From a bacterium (GTDB lineage: Bacteria; Chloroflexota; Dormibacteria; Aeolococcales; Bog-877): a stretch of DNA of 36,884 bases. Positions 1-13,409 of this stretch are shown one piece after another. Location: the NCBI GenBank assembly GCA_021785655.1, contig JAJYET010000026.1, positions 1 to 36,884 of the forward strand. Reading direction: 5' to 3'. The notes under the pieces are model-generated. The model had not been told where the DNA came from, did not search any database, and was given only the letters and a program-made list of their open reading frames with translations. Position 1 is the first letter of the stretch. Each line of letters opens with the position of its first letter. The translations under genes were made by a program, and so were the position numbers.

Positions 1-1
1 C

Positions 2-1258
<1,257 letters not shown>

Positions 1259-1354
1259 GGGTGCTCTGCCCCCGACTTCCCCGCCTGACCCCAACTCCCG
1301 CCGCGCGACCACGCCGCGACCTCATCCACCCATTCGCCAGGAGGCGGACAAGCC

Positions 1355-5702
<4,348 letters not shown>

Positions 5703-5710
<8 letters not shown>

Positions 5711-6104
5711 ACCCCTGGGGTCCGGCCCGGGCCGGACCTCGGGGGCTCTCCCCCGCCCCAGACTGGAGGTGGGGATCGACTGCCTGGATCCGATCGCGCT
5801 GGCGCCATTCTGGCTTCGCGCCCTCGGCTATCCACGGGCCAGCGGGCTCGGGGACCCCTATCTGGACCTGGTGCCCCCTCCGGGAGGGGTACCGGTCTTC
5901 CTCCAGCGTGTGGAGGAGGCCAAGGCGGTCAAGAACCGGGTCCACCTCGACCTCTTCACCGCCGACCCCGAGCAGCTGGTGGCGGAGCTGCTGGGGGCCG
6001 GCGCCACCCTGGTCGGGGCTCCATTCGGGGGCGACCCGTGGGAGTGGCAGGTGATGGCGGACCCGGAGGGGAACGAATTCTGCGTCTGCCGGGAGAAACC
6101 CTAG
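5703..6104 (+). CDS. VOC superfamily (glyoxalase-like) protein
   Basis: Small protein of about 110-133 residues resembling the Glyoxalase_6 type of the vicinal oxygen chelate fold. It begins with the strand VGIDCLDP and [10 protein letters not shown], then [22 protein letters not shown], and ends with [13 protein letters not shown], a typical closing strand of this family. The start is uncertain. A TTG at 5703 would overlap the rpoC stop by 8 bases and suggest translational coupling, while GTG 5769 sits right at the domain edge. An ATG at 5646 lies deep in rpoC and is less likely. The substrate cannot be inferred. It is probably transcribed with rpoBC and its stop is only 16 bases from the stop of the convergent ALDH gene. 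Confidence 0.75.
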
Positions 6105-6120
6105 GCTGCTCCGGGGCCCC

Positions 6121-7602
6121 TCAGGAGAGGTCGAGGATCGCTGTCCTCACATCCGACATGTCCATGAGGGTCCACTTACCCCCGATGCGCCCCCAGCCAC
6201 TGTGCTTGCCGCCGGCGCCACCGAAGGGCATGTTGATGTCCCAGTAGTCGGTGGTGTCGTTCACCACCACCTGCCCGACCTGCAGGTGCTCAGCGAAGTG
6301 GAACGCCCTCGCCAGGTCGCGGGTGAAGACCGCCGCCTGCAGCCCGAGATCGTCCTGATTGGCGAGCCCCAGGAGTTCCGCGTCGTCAGCGGCCACGGTG
6401 ACGGGGAGAAGGGGACCGAACGACTCCTCCTGAAACGCCGCCATGCCCGGAGTCACCTGGTCCATGATCGTGAACTCGTAGTACAGGTCGGTCGGCATCC
6501 CTGACCGGCGCTCTCCCCCGGTCACCACCCGGGCTCCCTGCTGGCGGCCGTCGTGGATGTGACGGTCCATCTTGGCCGCCACCCCGGAGTTGTTCAACGG
6601 TCCGAGGTTGACCTGGGGGTCGAAGGGGTCGCCCAGCCGGACCTTCTGGGCCTCTGCCGCGCACGCCTCCAGGAAGTCCCGGTGGACCTGCCGGTGGACC
6701 AGCGCCCGCTCGGTGGCGCAGCAGACCTGCCCCGAGCACATGTAGGCTCCGTACACCGCCGCCCGGGCGGCCCGCTCCACGTCGGCGTCGGCGCAGACGA
6801 CGATGGGGCCGTTCCCCGAGCACTCCATGATGGTCCGGCGGAGCCCGGCCAGGGCCTGGATGCGAGCGCCGGTGACTGATGAGCCGATGAAGCCGATGGC
6901 GTCGAACCCCGGCTCCTCAAGCATCATCTCGCCCACCGGCCCCGCCCCGGGGAGAACACTGACCAGGCCGGGAGGCAGGCCGGCCTCCTCAAAGGCCCTG
7001 GTCGCCGCCAGCACCGCGGCGCAGGTGTGAGCGGGCGGCTTGACCACCAGGGCGTTGCCGGTCGCCAGGCCCGGGGCCGTGAACTCCGCCATCATCAGGA
7101 CCGGGAAGTTCCATGGGGTGATGATGGCCCAGGTGCCCACTGGTCGCCGGAAGGTGACCATGCGCTTATGGGGGTCCCGCACCGGGAGCGTCTCGCCATT
7201 GAGACGAACGGCGTCCTCGGCATGGAGATGGAAGAGCTGGGCCGCCTCCTCGATGTCCGCCACCGACTCCGCCAGGGGCTTGCCCTGCTCCAAGGTCTGG
7301 AGCCGGGCAAGGTCGTCGCGGCGCCCCAGGAGCGCGTCCCCGATCCGGTGGCAGACCTCGGCCCGCTGGAAGGCGCCGACCTCGGCCCACTCCCCCTGGG
7401 CGTGGCGCGCCATCCGTACCGCCCGGGCGATGTGTTCGCGCTCCGGGACCGGCACCTCCGCGACCAACTCCCCGGTCACCGGGCTCACCAGGGGCAGGTG
7501 CTCTCTGGTGTCCTCGCTGGCGCCCCCCAGATAGAGGCGGAGGCGGAGCGGCTCGGGGCCGAGAGCGGAGCGGGCCTGGGCGGCCAGGGGGGTTGGCGTC
7601 AT
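6121..7602 (-). CDS. NAD(P)-dependent aldehyde dehydrogenase family protein
   Basis: A 493-residue ALDH, full family length. It should oxidise an aldehyde to the acid in the cytosol. Visible motifs are the cofactor/oxyanion segment ITPWNFP (161-167), VVKPP, the glycine motif FIGSSVTG, the general-base glutamate in MECSGNGP (Glu260), the nucleophile in SGQVCCATER (Cys294 by alignment with the GQCCCAGSR of ALDH2) and EESFGPLLPV. The usual ELGGNGP is ECSGNGP here, a minor deviation that keeps the glutamate. The start ATG has a good AGGAG site just upstream. It is the last gene of the leftward block behind the two ABC permeases, so it probably acts on an aldehyde made from the imported compound. 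The specific substrate is unknown. Confidence 0.93.
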   Translation of the reverse strand: MTPTPLAAQARSALGPEPLRLRLYLGGASEDTREHLPLVSPVTGELVAEVPVPEREHIARAVRMARHAQGEWAEVGAFQRAEVCHRIGDALLGRRDDLARLQTLEQGKPLAESVADIEEAAQLFHLHAEDAVRLNGETLPVRDPHKRMVTFRRPVGTWAIITPWNFPVLMMAEFTAPGLATGNALVVKPPAHTCAAVLAATRAFEEAGLPPGLVSVLPGAGPVGEMMLEEPGFDAIGFIGSSVTGARIQALAGLRRTIMECSGNGPIVVCADADVERAARAAVYGAYMCSGQVCCATERALVHRQVHRDFLEACAAEAQKVRLGDPFDPQVNLGPLNNSGVAAKMDRHIHDGRQQGARVVTGGERRSGMPTDLYYEFTIMDQVTPGMAAFQEESFGPLLPVTVAADDAELLGLANQDDLGLQAAVFTRDLARAFHFAEHLQVGQVVVNDTTDYWDINMPFGGAGGKHSGWGRIGGKWTLMDMSDVRTAILDLS

Positions 7603-7628
7603 GGGTCTCTCCTGTCTTGTTCATGCGG

Positions 7629-7643
7629 CCCCCGGTCCGGGGG
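7629..7643. terminator. Short GC hairpin between permease and ALDH genes
   Basis: CCCCC-GGTCC-GGGGG forms a small perfect hairpin just after the stop of the DppC-like gene (minus strand). There is no T tract, so it may only attenuate transcription or block exonucleases; an operon-internal role is as likely as termination. Confidence 0.25.
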
Positions 7644-7648
7644 ATGGG

Positions 7649-8611
7649 TCAACGTTGCTGCAGCCGCTTCTCCACCACGTCGCGAAGGCCATCGCCCATG
7701 ACATTGATGGCGATCACCGTGCCCACGATGAGGAGGGCCGCCGGCCAGAGCTCCCACCAGTACCCGTTGAAGAGGTTGCTGATGCCGGTGGTGAGCATCT
7801 GCCCCCAGCTGGTGGCCGGTGGCGGCACCCCCAGGCCGAGGAAGCTGATCGAGGCGAAGGTCAGGATCGCATCAGCCACCTTGAGGGTGGCGTTCACCAC
7901 CACCACGCCCAGGGAGTTGGGGAGTAGATGTCGGAAGATGATCTGCCACGGCCCGCTCCCGAAGCACCGCGCCGCGGCCACGTAGTCCCGGGTGCGCAGG
8001 CTGAGCACCTCGCCCCGCACCAGCCTGGCGGTGGAGAGCCAGCTGACCGAGGCGATGGCCAGGATGATGATGGGCAGCGAGGGCTGCACCAGGGCCGCCA
8101 GCAGGACCACGAAGAAGAGGAAGGGGATGGACAGCATGGCGTCCACCACCCGCATCATGAAGGCGTCGGCGACCCCGCCCAGGAACCCGGCCAGGGCGCC
8201 CCAGAGGGTGCCAAACCCGGTCGCGATGGCCGCCACCGCCAGGGCGACCTCGATCGTCGCCTGGCCGCCGACCATCAGTCGCCCGAGGATGTCACGCCCC
8301 TCGGGGCTGGTGCCCAGGAGGTGGGCCGCTGAGGGGGTGAGGTTGCCGTTGAGCAGGTTGGTGGAGACCTGGTCGGTCTGGTAGATGAAAGGGCCCAGAA
8401 AGGAGAAGAGGACCACCAGGGCGAGGAATGCCGCCCCCCCGAGGGCGATCCGGTTCTTGGCGTAGACGCGCAGGTTCTCCAGCAGGTGGTTGGGCGGCGT
8501 CCAGGCCTCCTCCCAGGCCAGCTCGGCCGCCTCCCCCGGTCCGAGGGCGGCGGGTGTGGCCGCGGCCAGGGAGGGCGCGGTGGCCAGAGGTTCGTCCCGA
8601 GCTTCAGCCAT
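7649..8611 (-). CDS. ABC transporter permease, DppC/OppC-type
   Basis: A 320-residue inner-membrane permease of the peptide/nickel (PepT) ABC family. A soluble N-terminal stretch of about 50 residues precedes the first membrane segment (ALGGAAFLALVVLFSFLGPF). The periplasmic loop HLLGTSPEGRDILGRLMVGG is characteristic of DppC-type subunits. The EAA loop contacting the ATPase reads DYVAAARCFGSGPWQIIFRH, and FLGLGVPPPATSWGQML is another family hallmark. The start ATG overlaps the end of the partner permease by 8 bases, showing tight coupling. No ATP-binding subunit is encoded in the window, so it must borrow ATPases from elsewhere. Substrates of this family range from peptides to amines and sugars, so the cargo is not fixed by homology. 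Confidence 0.93.
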   Translation of the reverse strand: MAEARDEPLATAPSLAAATPAALGPGEAAELAWEEAWTPPNHLLENLRVYAKNRIALGGAAFLALVVLFSFLGPFIYQTDQVSTNLLNGNLTPSAAHLLGTSPEGRDILGRLMVGGQATIEVALAVAAIATGFGTLWGALAGFLGGVADAFMMRVVDAMLSIPFLFFVVLLAALVQPSLPIIILAIASVSWLSTARLVRGEVLSLRTRDYVAAARCFGSGPWQIIFRHLLPNSLGVVVVNATLKVADAILTFASISFLGLGVPPPATSWGQMLTTGISNLFNGYWWELWPAALLIVGTVIAINVMGDGLRDVVEKRLQQR

Positions 8612-9545
8612 AGCGGATCCTGGGGTCCAGCACCATGTAGAGGATGTCGGCCACCAGGTTGCCGACCACGACCGCGGAGCTGATCAGAAGGATGACCCCC
8701 AGGAGGACCGGGTAGTCGCGGTCCTGGGAGGCGTTCCAGAACAAAAGGCCCATGCCTGGATAGTCAAAGAGCGCTTCCACGATGAGCGAGCCGCTGATCA
8801 CGTAGGGGAAGCTGATCCCCACCAGGCTCACGGTGGGAAGGAGCGAGTTGCGCAAGACGTGGCGGGTGAGGATCCTCCGCCAGCTGGAGCCCTTGGCCTT
8901 GGCGGTGCGGACGTAGTCCTCCAGCAGGTTGTCGATGACCGCCGAGCGCATGTAGCGGCTGTAATAGGCGACGTTGCCCAGCATCAAGGTCCCCACCGGC
9001 AGCACCAGGGCCGAGACGTCCGCCCCGAAGGAGGTGCCAAAGTGGATGGCCGTCGGGGGGAAGACGTTGAACTCGATGTTGAAGAGGATGATCCCGATCA
9101 CCCCGAGAAGGAAGCTGGGCATGGAGTAGAGCGCCAGCAGGACGAAGGAGAGGCCGTAGTCCACATCCCGGTTGCGCCGCACCCCCTGGAGCAGCCCCAG
9201 GGGGATGGAGATCGCGATCGCCAGGAAGAGGGCGATCCCGACCAGCAACAGGTCGCGGGGGAAGTACTCCCCGAGCAGCGTCGCCACCGGGGAATTCAGC
9301 TTGTACGAGTACCCCAGGTTGCCATGGAGGGCGTTGCCCAGCCAGATGGCGTACTGAACGAAGATCGGCTTGTTCAACCCCTCCTGGATGGCCAGCTGGG
9401 CCACCTCGTGGGGGCTGGCCTTGGGTCCGAGCTGGGCTCGGACCAACCCGCCCGGAAGGAGGTGGAGGAGCGAGAAGACCAGAAGCGAGACCAGCAGCAG
9501 GACCAGGAGTGCCTGCCCCAGGCGGCGCAAGAGGTAGCGGGTCAC
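8604..9545 (-). CDS. ABC transporter permease, DppB/OppB-type
   Basis: A 313-residue permease, heterodimer partner of the adjacent DppC-like subunit. It opens with the typical MTRYLLRRLGQALLVLLLVS membrane segment, has about six hydrophobic segments, an EAA loop DYVRTAKAKGSSWRRILTRH, and closes with ILYMVLDPRIRYG, the classic DppB ending. The start is GTG at 9545, 39 bases after the amidohydrolase stop, with only a weak ribosome-binding site. It is probably read from the same transcript as the substrate-binding protein and amidohydrolase. Confidence 0.93.
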   Translation of the reverse strand: MTRYLLRRLGQALLVLLLVSLLVFSLLHLLPGGLVRAQLGPKASPHEVAQLAIQEGLNKPIFVQYAIWLGNALHGNLGYSYKLNSPVATLLGEYFPRDLLLVGIALFLAIAISIPLGLLQGVRRNRDVDYGLSFVLLALYSMPSFLLGVIGIILFNIEFNVFPPTAIHFGTSFGADVSALVLPVGTLMLGNVAYYSRYMRSAVIDNLLEDYVRTAKAKGSSWRRILTRHVLRNSLLPTVSLVGISFPYVISGSLIVEALFDYPGMGLLFWNASQDRDYPVLLGVILLISSAVVVGNLVADILYMVLDPRIRYG

Positions 9546-9584
9546 GGCAGTTCCGGGCTGGACATGGGCAGCATTCTCACGCCC

Positions 9585-11237
9585 TCAGCCCCAGTCCCGG
9601 TGAAACACCACCCGGCCGTCGACCATGGTGATTTCCACCCGGGCTTCGGGCAGCCGATCCGCGGGGATGGTGAAGGGGTCCTGGGCCAGCACCACCAGAT
9701 CCGCCGCCTTGCCGGCCTCCAAGGTGCCGCTCAGATGCTCTAGGTGGTTGACATAGGCCGAGCCGGCGGTGAAGGCCGAGAGGGCCGTGGTCAGGGGGAG
9801 TCGCTGCTCGGGGAGGAAAGCGGGCAGAGGCGGAGGACCCCCTTCCGCGTCCGCGGGAGCACGGCGGGTGGTCGCCACGGCGATCTCCGCCAGCGGGTTG
9901 GCGGATGAGACCGGCCAGTCCGAGCCCCCCGCGAGGACCGCTCCCAAATCGACCAAATCCCGGAACGGGTACTGGTGCGGCGACCGCGCCGCGCCCAGGA
10001 AGGGGATGGTCAAGTCGTCCATCTGCGGCTCGTGGCAAGCCCAGAAGGGCTGCATGTTGGCCACCACCTGGAGCTGGTGGAAGCGGTGAAGGTCCGCCGG
10101 GTCGACGAGCTGGATGTGGGCGATGTGGTGGCGGAGGTCCCGTCCACCCCCTTCGGCCGCGCTGGCCACCGCGTCCAGGGCCACCCGGACGGCCCGGTCG
10201 CCGATGGCGTGAAAGTGCACCTGGAAGTCGTTGCGGTGCAGGGCCGAGGTGGCCGCCGCGGCCATTTCGGGGTCCAGGAAGAGGTGTCCCCGGTGGCCCG
10301 GAGGCGGGCCGCCGGGGAGAGGGACGTAGGGCTCGAGCAGTGCCGCGGTGAAGGTCTCCAGCACCCCGTCCAGCATGATCTTGACACTGCCGGCATCGAG
10401 CCCGGCCTCCGCCAGGCGCCGCCGGCGAAGAGCCAGCTCCTCGACCTGCTCCAGGCCGGCCTCCCGCTCCCACCAGAGGGCCAAACGCACCCTGGCGGTG
10501 AGCTCCCCGGCCCCCGCCAGGGCTACGTAGGCCGCCTCGTTCTCCGGGTCCACCATGGCGTCCTGCCAGCCGGCGATCCCCAGGCTGTGGAGGTGGGACT
10601 GGGCCTGGCGCAGGGCGGCCAGGCTCTCCGCGGCGGTGGGCCGGGGAACCAGCCGCTCCACCAGCTCCATGGCGCCCTCGTGCAGGGTCCCCTGGGGGTT
10701 CCCGCCCTCGTCCCGCTCGATCCTCCCGTGCGGGGGATCAGGGGTCGCGGTCTCGATCCCGGCCAGCCGGAGGGCGGCCGAGTTTACCCAGGCGCTGTGC
10801 CCGTCTCGGTTGGTGAGGTACGCCGGACGGCCAGCGGTCACCTGGTCCAGAAGGTGCCGGTCCGGGGTGCCCCGAGGAAAGAGCTCCATCGACCAGCCCT
10901 TGCCGACGACCCAGCCGAGATCCGGATGCGAGGCGAGGTGCGCTCTGACCCTCTCCTGGCACTCACCGGGGGATCGCGCTCCCTCCAGGTCGCAGCTGCG
11001 CTGTTGCAGCCCCCCGCCGACGGGGTGGCAGTGGGAGTCGTGGAAGGCCGGAAGAACCGCCCGCCCCCTTAGGTCCAACTGCTCGGCCCCGGGGGCGGAG
11101 ACCTCCCTGACTCGGGAGAGTGCCCCGGCGGCCGCGATTTTGCCGTCGCGAACCGCCAGGGCCTCAACCCACGGCTGCTCGGGCCGGCCGGTCCAGATCG
11201 GACCACCGGCGATCAGCAGATCGGTTCGAGGCTGCAA
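9585..11237 (-). CDS. Amidohydrolase_3 family metal-dependent hydrolase (YtcJ-like)
   Basis: A 550-residue amidohydrolase-superfamily enzyme. The small N-terminal beta domain (DLLIAGGPIWTG) leads into the metal-binding HxH in DSHCHP (His69, His71). Then come VKIMLDGVLE with Lys286, HFHAIGDRA (His341/His343), HIAHIQ (His374) and the metal/catalytic aspartate in GGSDWPV (Asp440). The C-terminal LEAGKAADLVVL returns to the beta domain. This is the layout of YtcJ/NfdA-type proteins, which cleave amide or formamide bonds. The likely start is TTG at 11237, 15 bases after the stop of the upstream lipoprotein gene, so translation is probably coupled. In context it could release an amine from an N-acyl or amide compound brought in by the transporter; that is inference. 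Confidence 0.9.
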   Translation of the reverse strand: MQPRTDLLIAGGPIWTGRPEQPWVEALAVRDGKIAAAGALSRVREVSAPGAEQLDLRGRAVLPAFHDSHCHPVGGGLQQRSCDLEGARSPGECQERVRAHLASHPDLGWVVGKGWSMELFPRGTPDRHLLDQVTAGRPAYLTNRDGHSAWVNSAALRLAGIETATPDPPHGRIERDEGGNPQGTLHEGAMELVERLVPRPTAAESLAALRQAQSHLHSLGIAGWQDAMVDPENEAAYVALAGAGELTARVRLALWWEREAGLEQVEELALRRRRLAEAGLDAGSVKIMLDGVLETFTAALLEPYVPLPGGPPPGHRGHLFLDPEMAAAATSALHRNDFQVHFHAIGDRAVRVALDAVASAAEGGGRDLRHHIAHIQLVDPADLHRFHQLQVVANMQPFWACHEPQMDDLTIPFLGAARSPHQYPFRDLVDLGAVLAGGSDWPVSSANPLAEIAVATTRRAPADAEGGPPPLPAFLPEQRLPLTTALSAFTAGSAYVNHLEHLSGTLEAGKAADLVVLAQDPFTIPADRLPEARVEITMVDGRVVFHRDWG

Positions 11238-11252
11238 CAGGGGTGTCCGGGG

Positions 11253-13154
11253 CTAGCTCACGAAGTACCAGCTGGAGGGGTGATAGTTGGCGTAGGGGTT
11301 GAGTGGGTACCAGCCGCGCAGGCTGTTCTTGGCCACCACGATCTCGTAATCCGCCAGCGGCCACCAGAGGGAGGCTTCGTCCTTGGAGAGGTAGTTCTCG
11401 GCGTTGTAGAGGGGGGTGAGGCCGGGCTGGGTGTGGGCGGCCGTGATCAGCTGCTGGGCCTGCGAGGAGTTGTAGCCGCCAGCCCAGTAGTTGCCCTGGC
11501 CGAACTGGTTGCCACCCACCGGAAGGATCTCGTACTGGCCGAAGTCCCACATGAAGCCGCTGTAGGCCAGCAGCCCCCAGTTGCAGGGGGGCGACGAGGG
11601 GCAGACACCGCCGATCGAGAACATGGTGTTCTCGGTCTGTCCGTCCAGGTTGATCCCGACCCCCGCCGACTTCGCCGCCGTGGCGAAGGCCTCGACCTGG
11701 GCGAGGAAGCTGGGCGTGCCGGTGGAGTACATGAAGAGGAAGCTGAGCTGCTTGCCCTTCGGAATCCCTGCCCCGCACTCGTTGCCGGCGGTTCCCGGCC
11801 GGGAGCAGATGTCCACCCCGCTGGATCCCTGGGTCCAGCCGTGGCTGGCGAGGAGTTGCTTGGCAGAGCTGATGCTGTACGGGTAGGGGTCCGAGGTGGT
11901 CTGGGGGCTGACGTACGGGGAGTTGGGGTAGACCGGAGCCGGTCCATAGTCGGGAAGGCCGAAGCCATGCAGAGTCTTCTGCAGGTAGAGCGGCTCGTTG
12001 ATGAGGTGCTGCAGGGCCTGGCGGATGTAAAGCTGCTTGACCAGCGGTCCCCAGGTCTTGCTGGTAAAGCCGAGCTCGACAGTCTCGTTGTAGAAGACCG
12101 GCCAGGGCGCGGTGGTGTAGCCGTGCTGGTGGAAGTAGCTGGCCAGCGTGAGGTCGGTGAAGGGCAGGAATCCGTAGTCGATGGCTCCCGAGCGCAGGGC
12201 GTCGACCTCGGCCGTGTCGGACTGGAAGCTGTAGACCGAGTAGCCGCTCAGCTGGGGCTTGCCGGCTCCCGTGTAGTGGGTGTTGGCGGAGAACTGAGCG
12301 GTGTAGGTGGTGGGGTCGAACGACTTGATGACCCAGGGGCCGTCCACCACCTTCCAGATGGGATTGGTGGAGTAGGTGCTCAGCTTCTCGGACTGGCCGT
12401 ACAGGAAGTTGAAGACACTCTTGGCGCCTGAGCTGGTGGCGGCGTTGTTGCCCACCTGGCAGCTGAGGCAGGTCTTGTCCCACGCCTGCTGCGGCAGGGG
12501 GTAGATCCAGGTCAGCTGGTTGTCGGTGAACCAGGTGGGGTTGTAGGCCTGGTTGAGGTTGAGGGTGAACTGGTAGGGGCTGTTGAGCGTGACCGAGCTC
12601 ACGTCGTCCGGCATCTCGCCGGGGATGTAGGCGCCATCCTTGTTCTTGCCGGCGCTCAGGAGCTGGAAGAAGAACTGCACGTCGGCGGTGGTCACCGGGG
12701 TGCCATCCGACCAGGTGTAGCCCGGCTTCATGGTCACGGTCACGGTGCGGTTGCCGTTGGAATAAACGGGCGGGTTGGCGATGGAGAGCTGGTAGTTGAT
12801 GCCCGTCTGCCCCGCGCCTCCGGCGAAGTACAGGGGCCGCCACATCCCGCCCTCGATGTTGGAGTTCCAGTCCTCGTAGTTGGCCTGGTTCTCGATGGGG
12901 AACATCCAGGAGAAGTCCTCCCCGATGGGGAGGGCGTAGCTGGCGGTGCCGCCGGCTACGGGAGTTCCGCCGCTCGGGGGTGTCTGGGCGATGTTCGTCG
13001 GAACCGGGGGCGGCGAGGTGGAGGCGCCGCCGCAGGCCGCGACCAAGAGCCCCAGCCCCGCCAGCAGACCCGCCCCGAGGACCGTCCGACGTCCCCTGCT
13101 CCGGTGTGCGCCCGACGGGGATGCGCCGTCACCGTGGAACCTGGCGATTCTCAT
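11253..13154 (-). CDS. ABC transporter substrate-binding lipoprotein, family 5
   Basis: A 633-residue extracellular solute-binding protein of the peptide/nickel family (SBP_bac_5). It starts at ATG 13154 behind a GGGGAGAGGAG ribosome-binding site, although the frame is open further upstream. An Arg-rich N-terminus, a hydrophobic stretch and the lipobox LVAAC predict lipidation at Cys41, tethering the protein to the outer face of the membrane. A Gly/Thr/Pro-rich linker follows. Family features include VTVTMKPGYTWSDGTPVTTADV and the body rich in Tyr/Trp. Several Cys pairs (TCLSCQ, DICSRPGTAGNEC, VCPSSPPC) may form disulfides. It should deliver the ligand to the two permeases encoded downstream. 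The ligand is unknown; neighbours suggest an amine, amide or small peptide. Confidence 0.93.
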   Translation of the reverse strand: MRIARFHGDGASPSGAHRSRGRRTVLGAGLLAGLGLLVAACGGASTSPPPVPTNIAQTPPSGGTPVAGGTASYALPIGEDFSWMFPIENQANYEDWNSNIEGGMWRPLYFAGGAGQTGINYQLSIANPPVYSNGNRTVTVTMKPGYTWSDGTPVTTADVQFFFQLLSAGKNKDGAYIPGEMPDDVSSVTLNSPYQFTLNLNQAYNPTWFTDNQLTWIYPLPQQAWDKTCLSCQVGNNAATSSGAKSVFNFLYGQSEKLSTYSTNPIWKVVDGPWVIKSFDPTTYTAQFSANTHYTGAGKPQLSGYSVYSFQSDTAEVDALRSGAIDYGFLPFTDLTLASYFHQHGYTTAPWPVFYNETVELGFTSKTWGPLVKQLYIRQALQHLINEPLYLQKTLHGFGLPDYGPAPVYPNSPYVSPQTTSDPYPYSISSAKQLLASHGWTQGSSGVDICSRPGTAGNECGAGIPKGKQLSFLFMYSTGTPSFLAQVEAFATAAKSAGVGINLDGQTENTMFSIGGVCPSSPPCNWGLLAYSGFMWDFGQYEILPVGGNQFGQGNYWAGGYNSSQAQQLITAAHTQPGLTPLYNAENYLSKDEASLWWPLADYEIVVAKNSLRGWYPLNPYANYHPSSWYFVS

Positions 13155-13370
13155 CTCTCTCAACTCCTCTCCCCGGTAACCCTGGCTCGGTTGGAACACC
13201 GCCTCTTGCCATCCCAGCGGGCGCAGCTTCTCCGGCCGCTGTGCCGTCCCTGGGCCCGAAACAGCACCGGTCCCTCCCGGGAGCCACCTGGCACCTACGG
13301 CAACCTCCGACTTTAGGCCGAGGGTCAGGGCGCGGCCATGGGGCCGATCATCAAATCTGGGTCCTGCGAT

Positions 13371-13387
13371 TTGTGGTCCCGCCACAA
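13371..13387. promoter_or_regulatory. Perfect inverted repeat TTGTGG-N5-CCACAA
   Basis: Six-base arms around a 5-base spacer, lying between the FAD oxidoreductase stop and the substrate-binding protein start (minus strand genes), about 217 bases before the latter. It could be an operator for a dimeric regulator or an RNA hairpin at the end of the FAD gene. There is no T tract, which argues somewhat against a terminator. The rest of the roughly 255-base gap shows no gene and no clear promoter. Confidence 0.35.
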
Positions 13388-13409
13388 TCCTCCCGCCTGG
13401 CGGGTCACC

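Noticed and set aside
6113-6120. GGGGCCCC palindrome between the VOC and ALDH stops as a bidirectional terminator
   Set aside because: It has no loop and no T tract on either strand, so it cannot form a usable terminator hairpin.
13155-13385. Longer N-terminus for the substrate-binding protein
   Set aside because: The extra 77 residues would place the lipoprotein signal internally; ATG 13154 has a clear ribosome-binding site and gives a proper lipobox.
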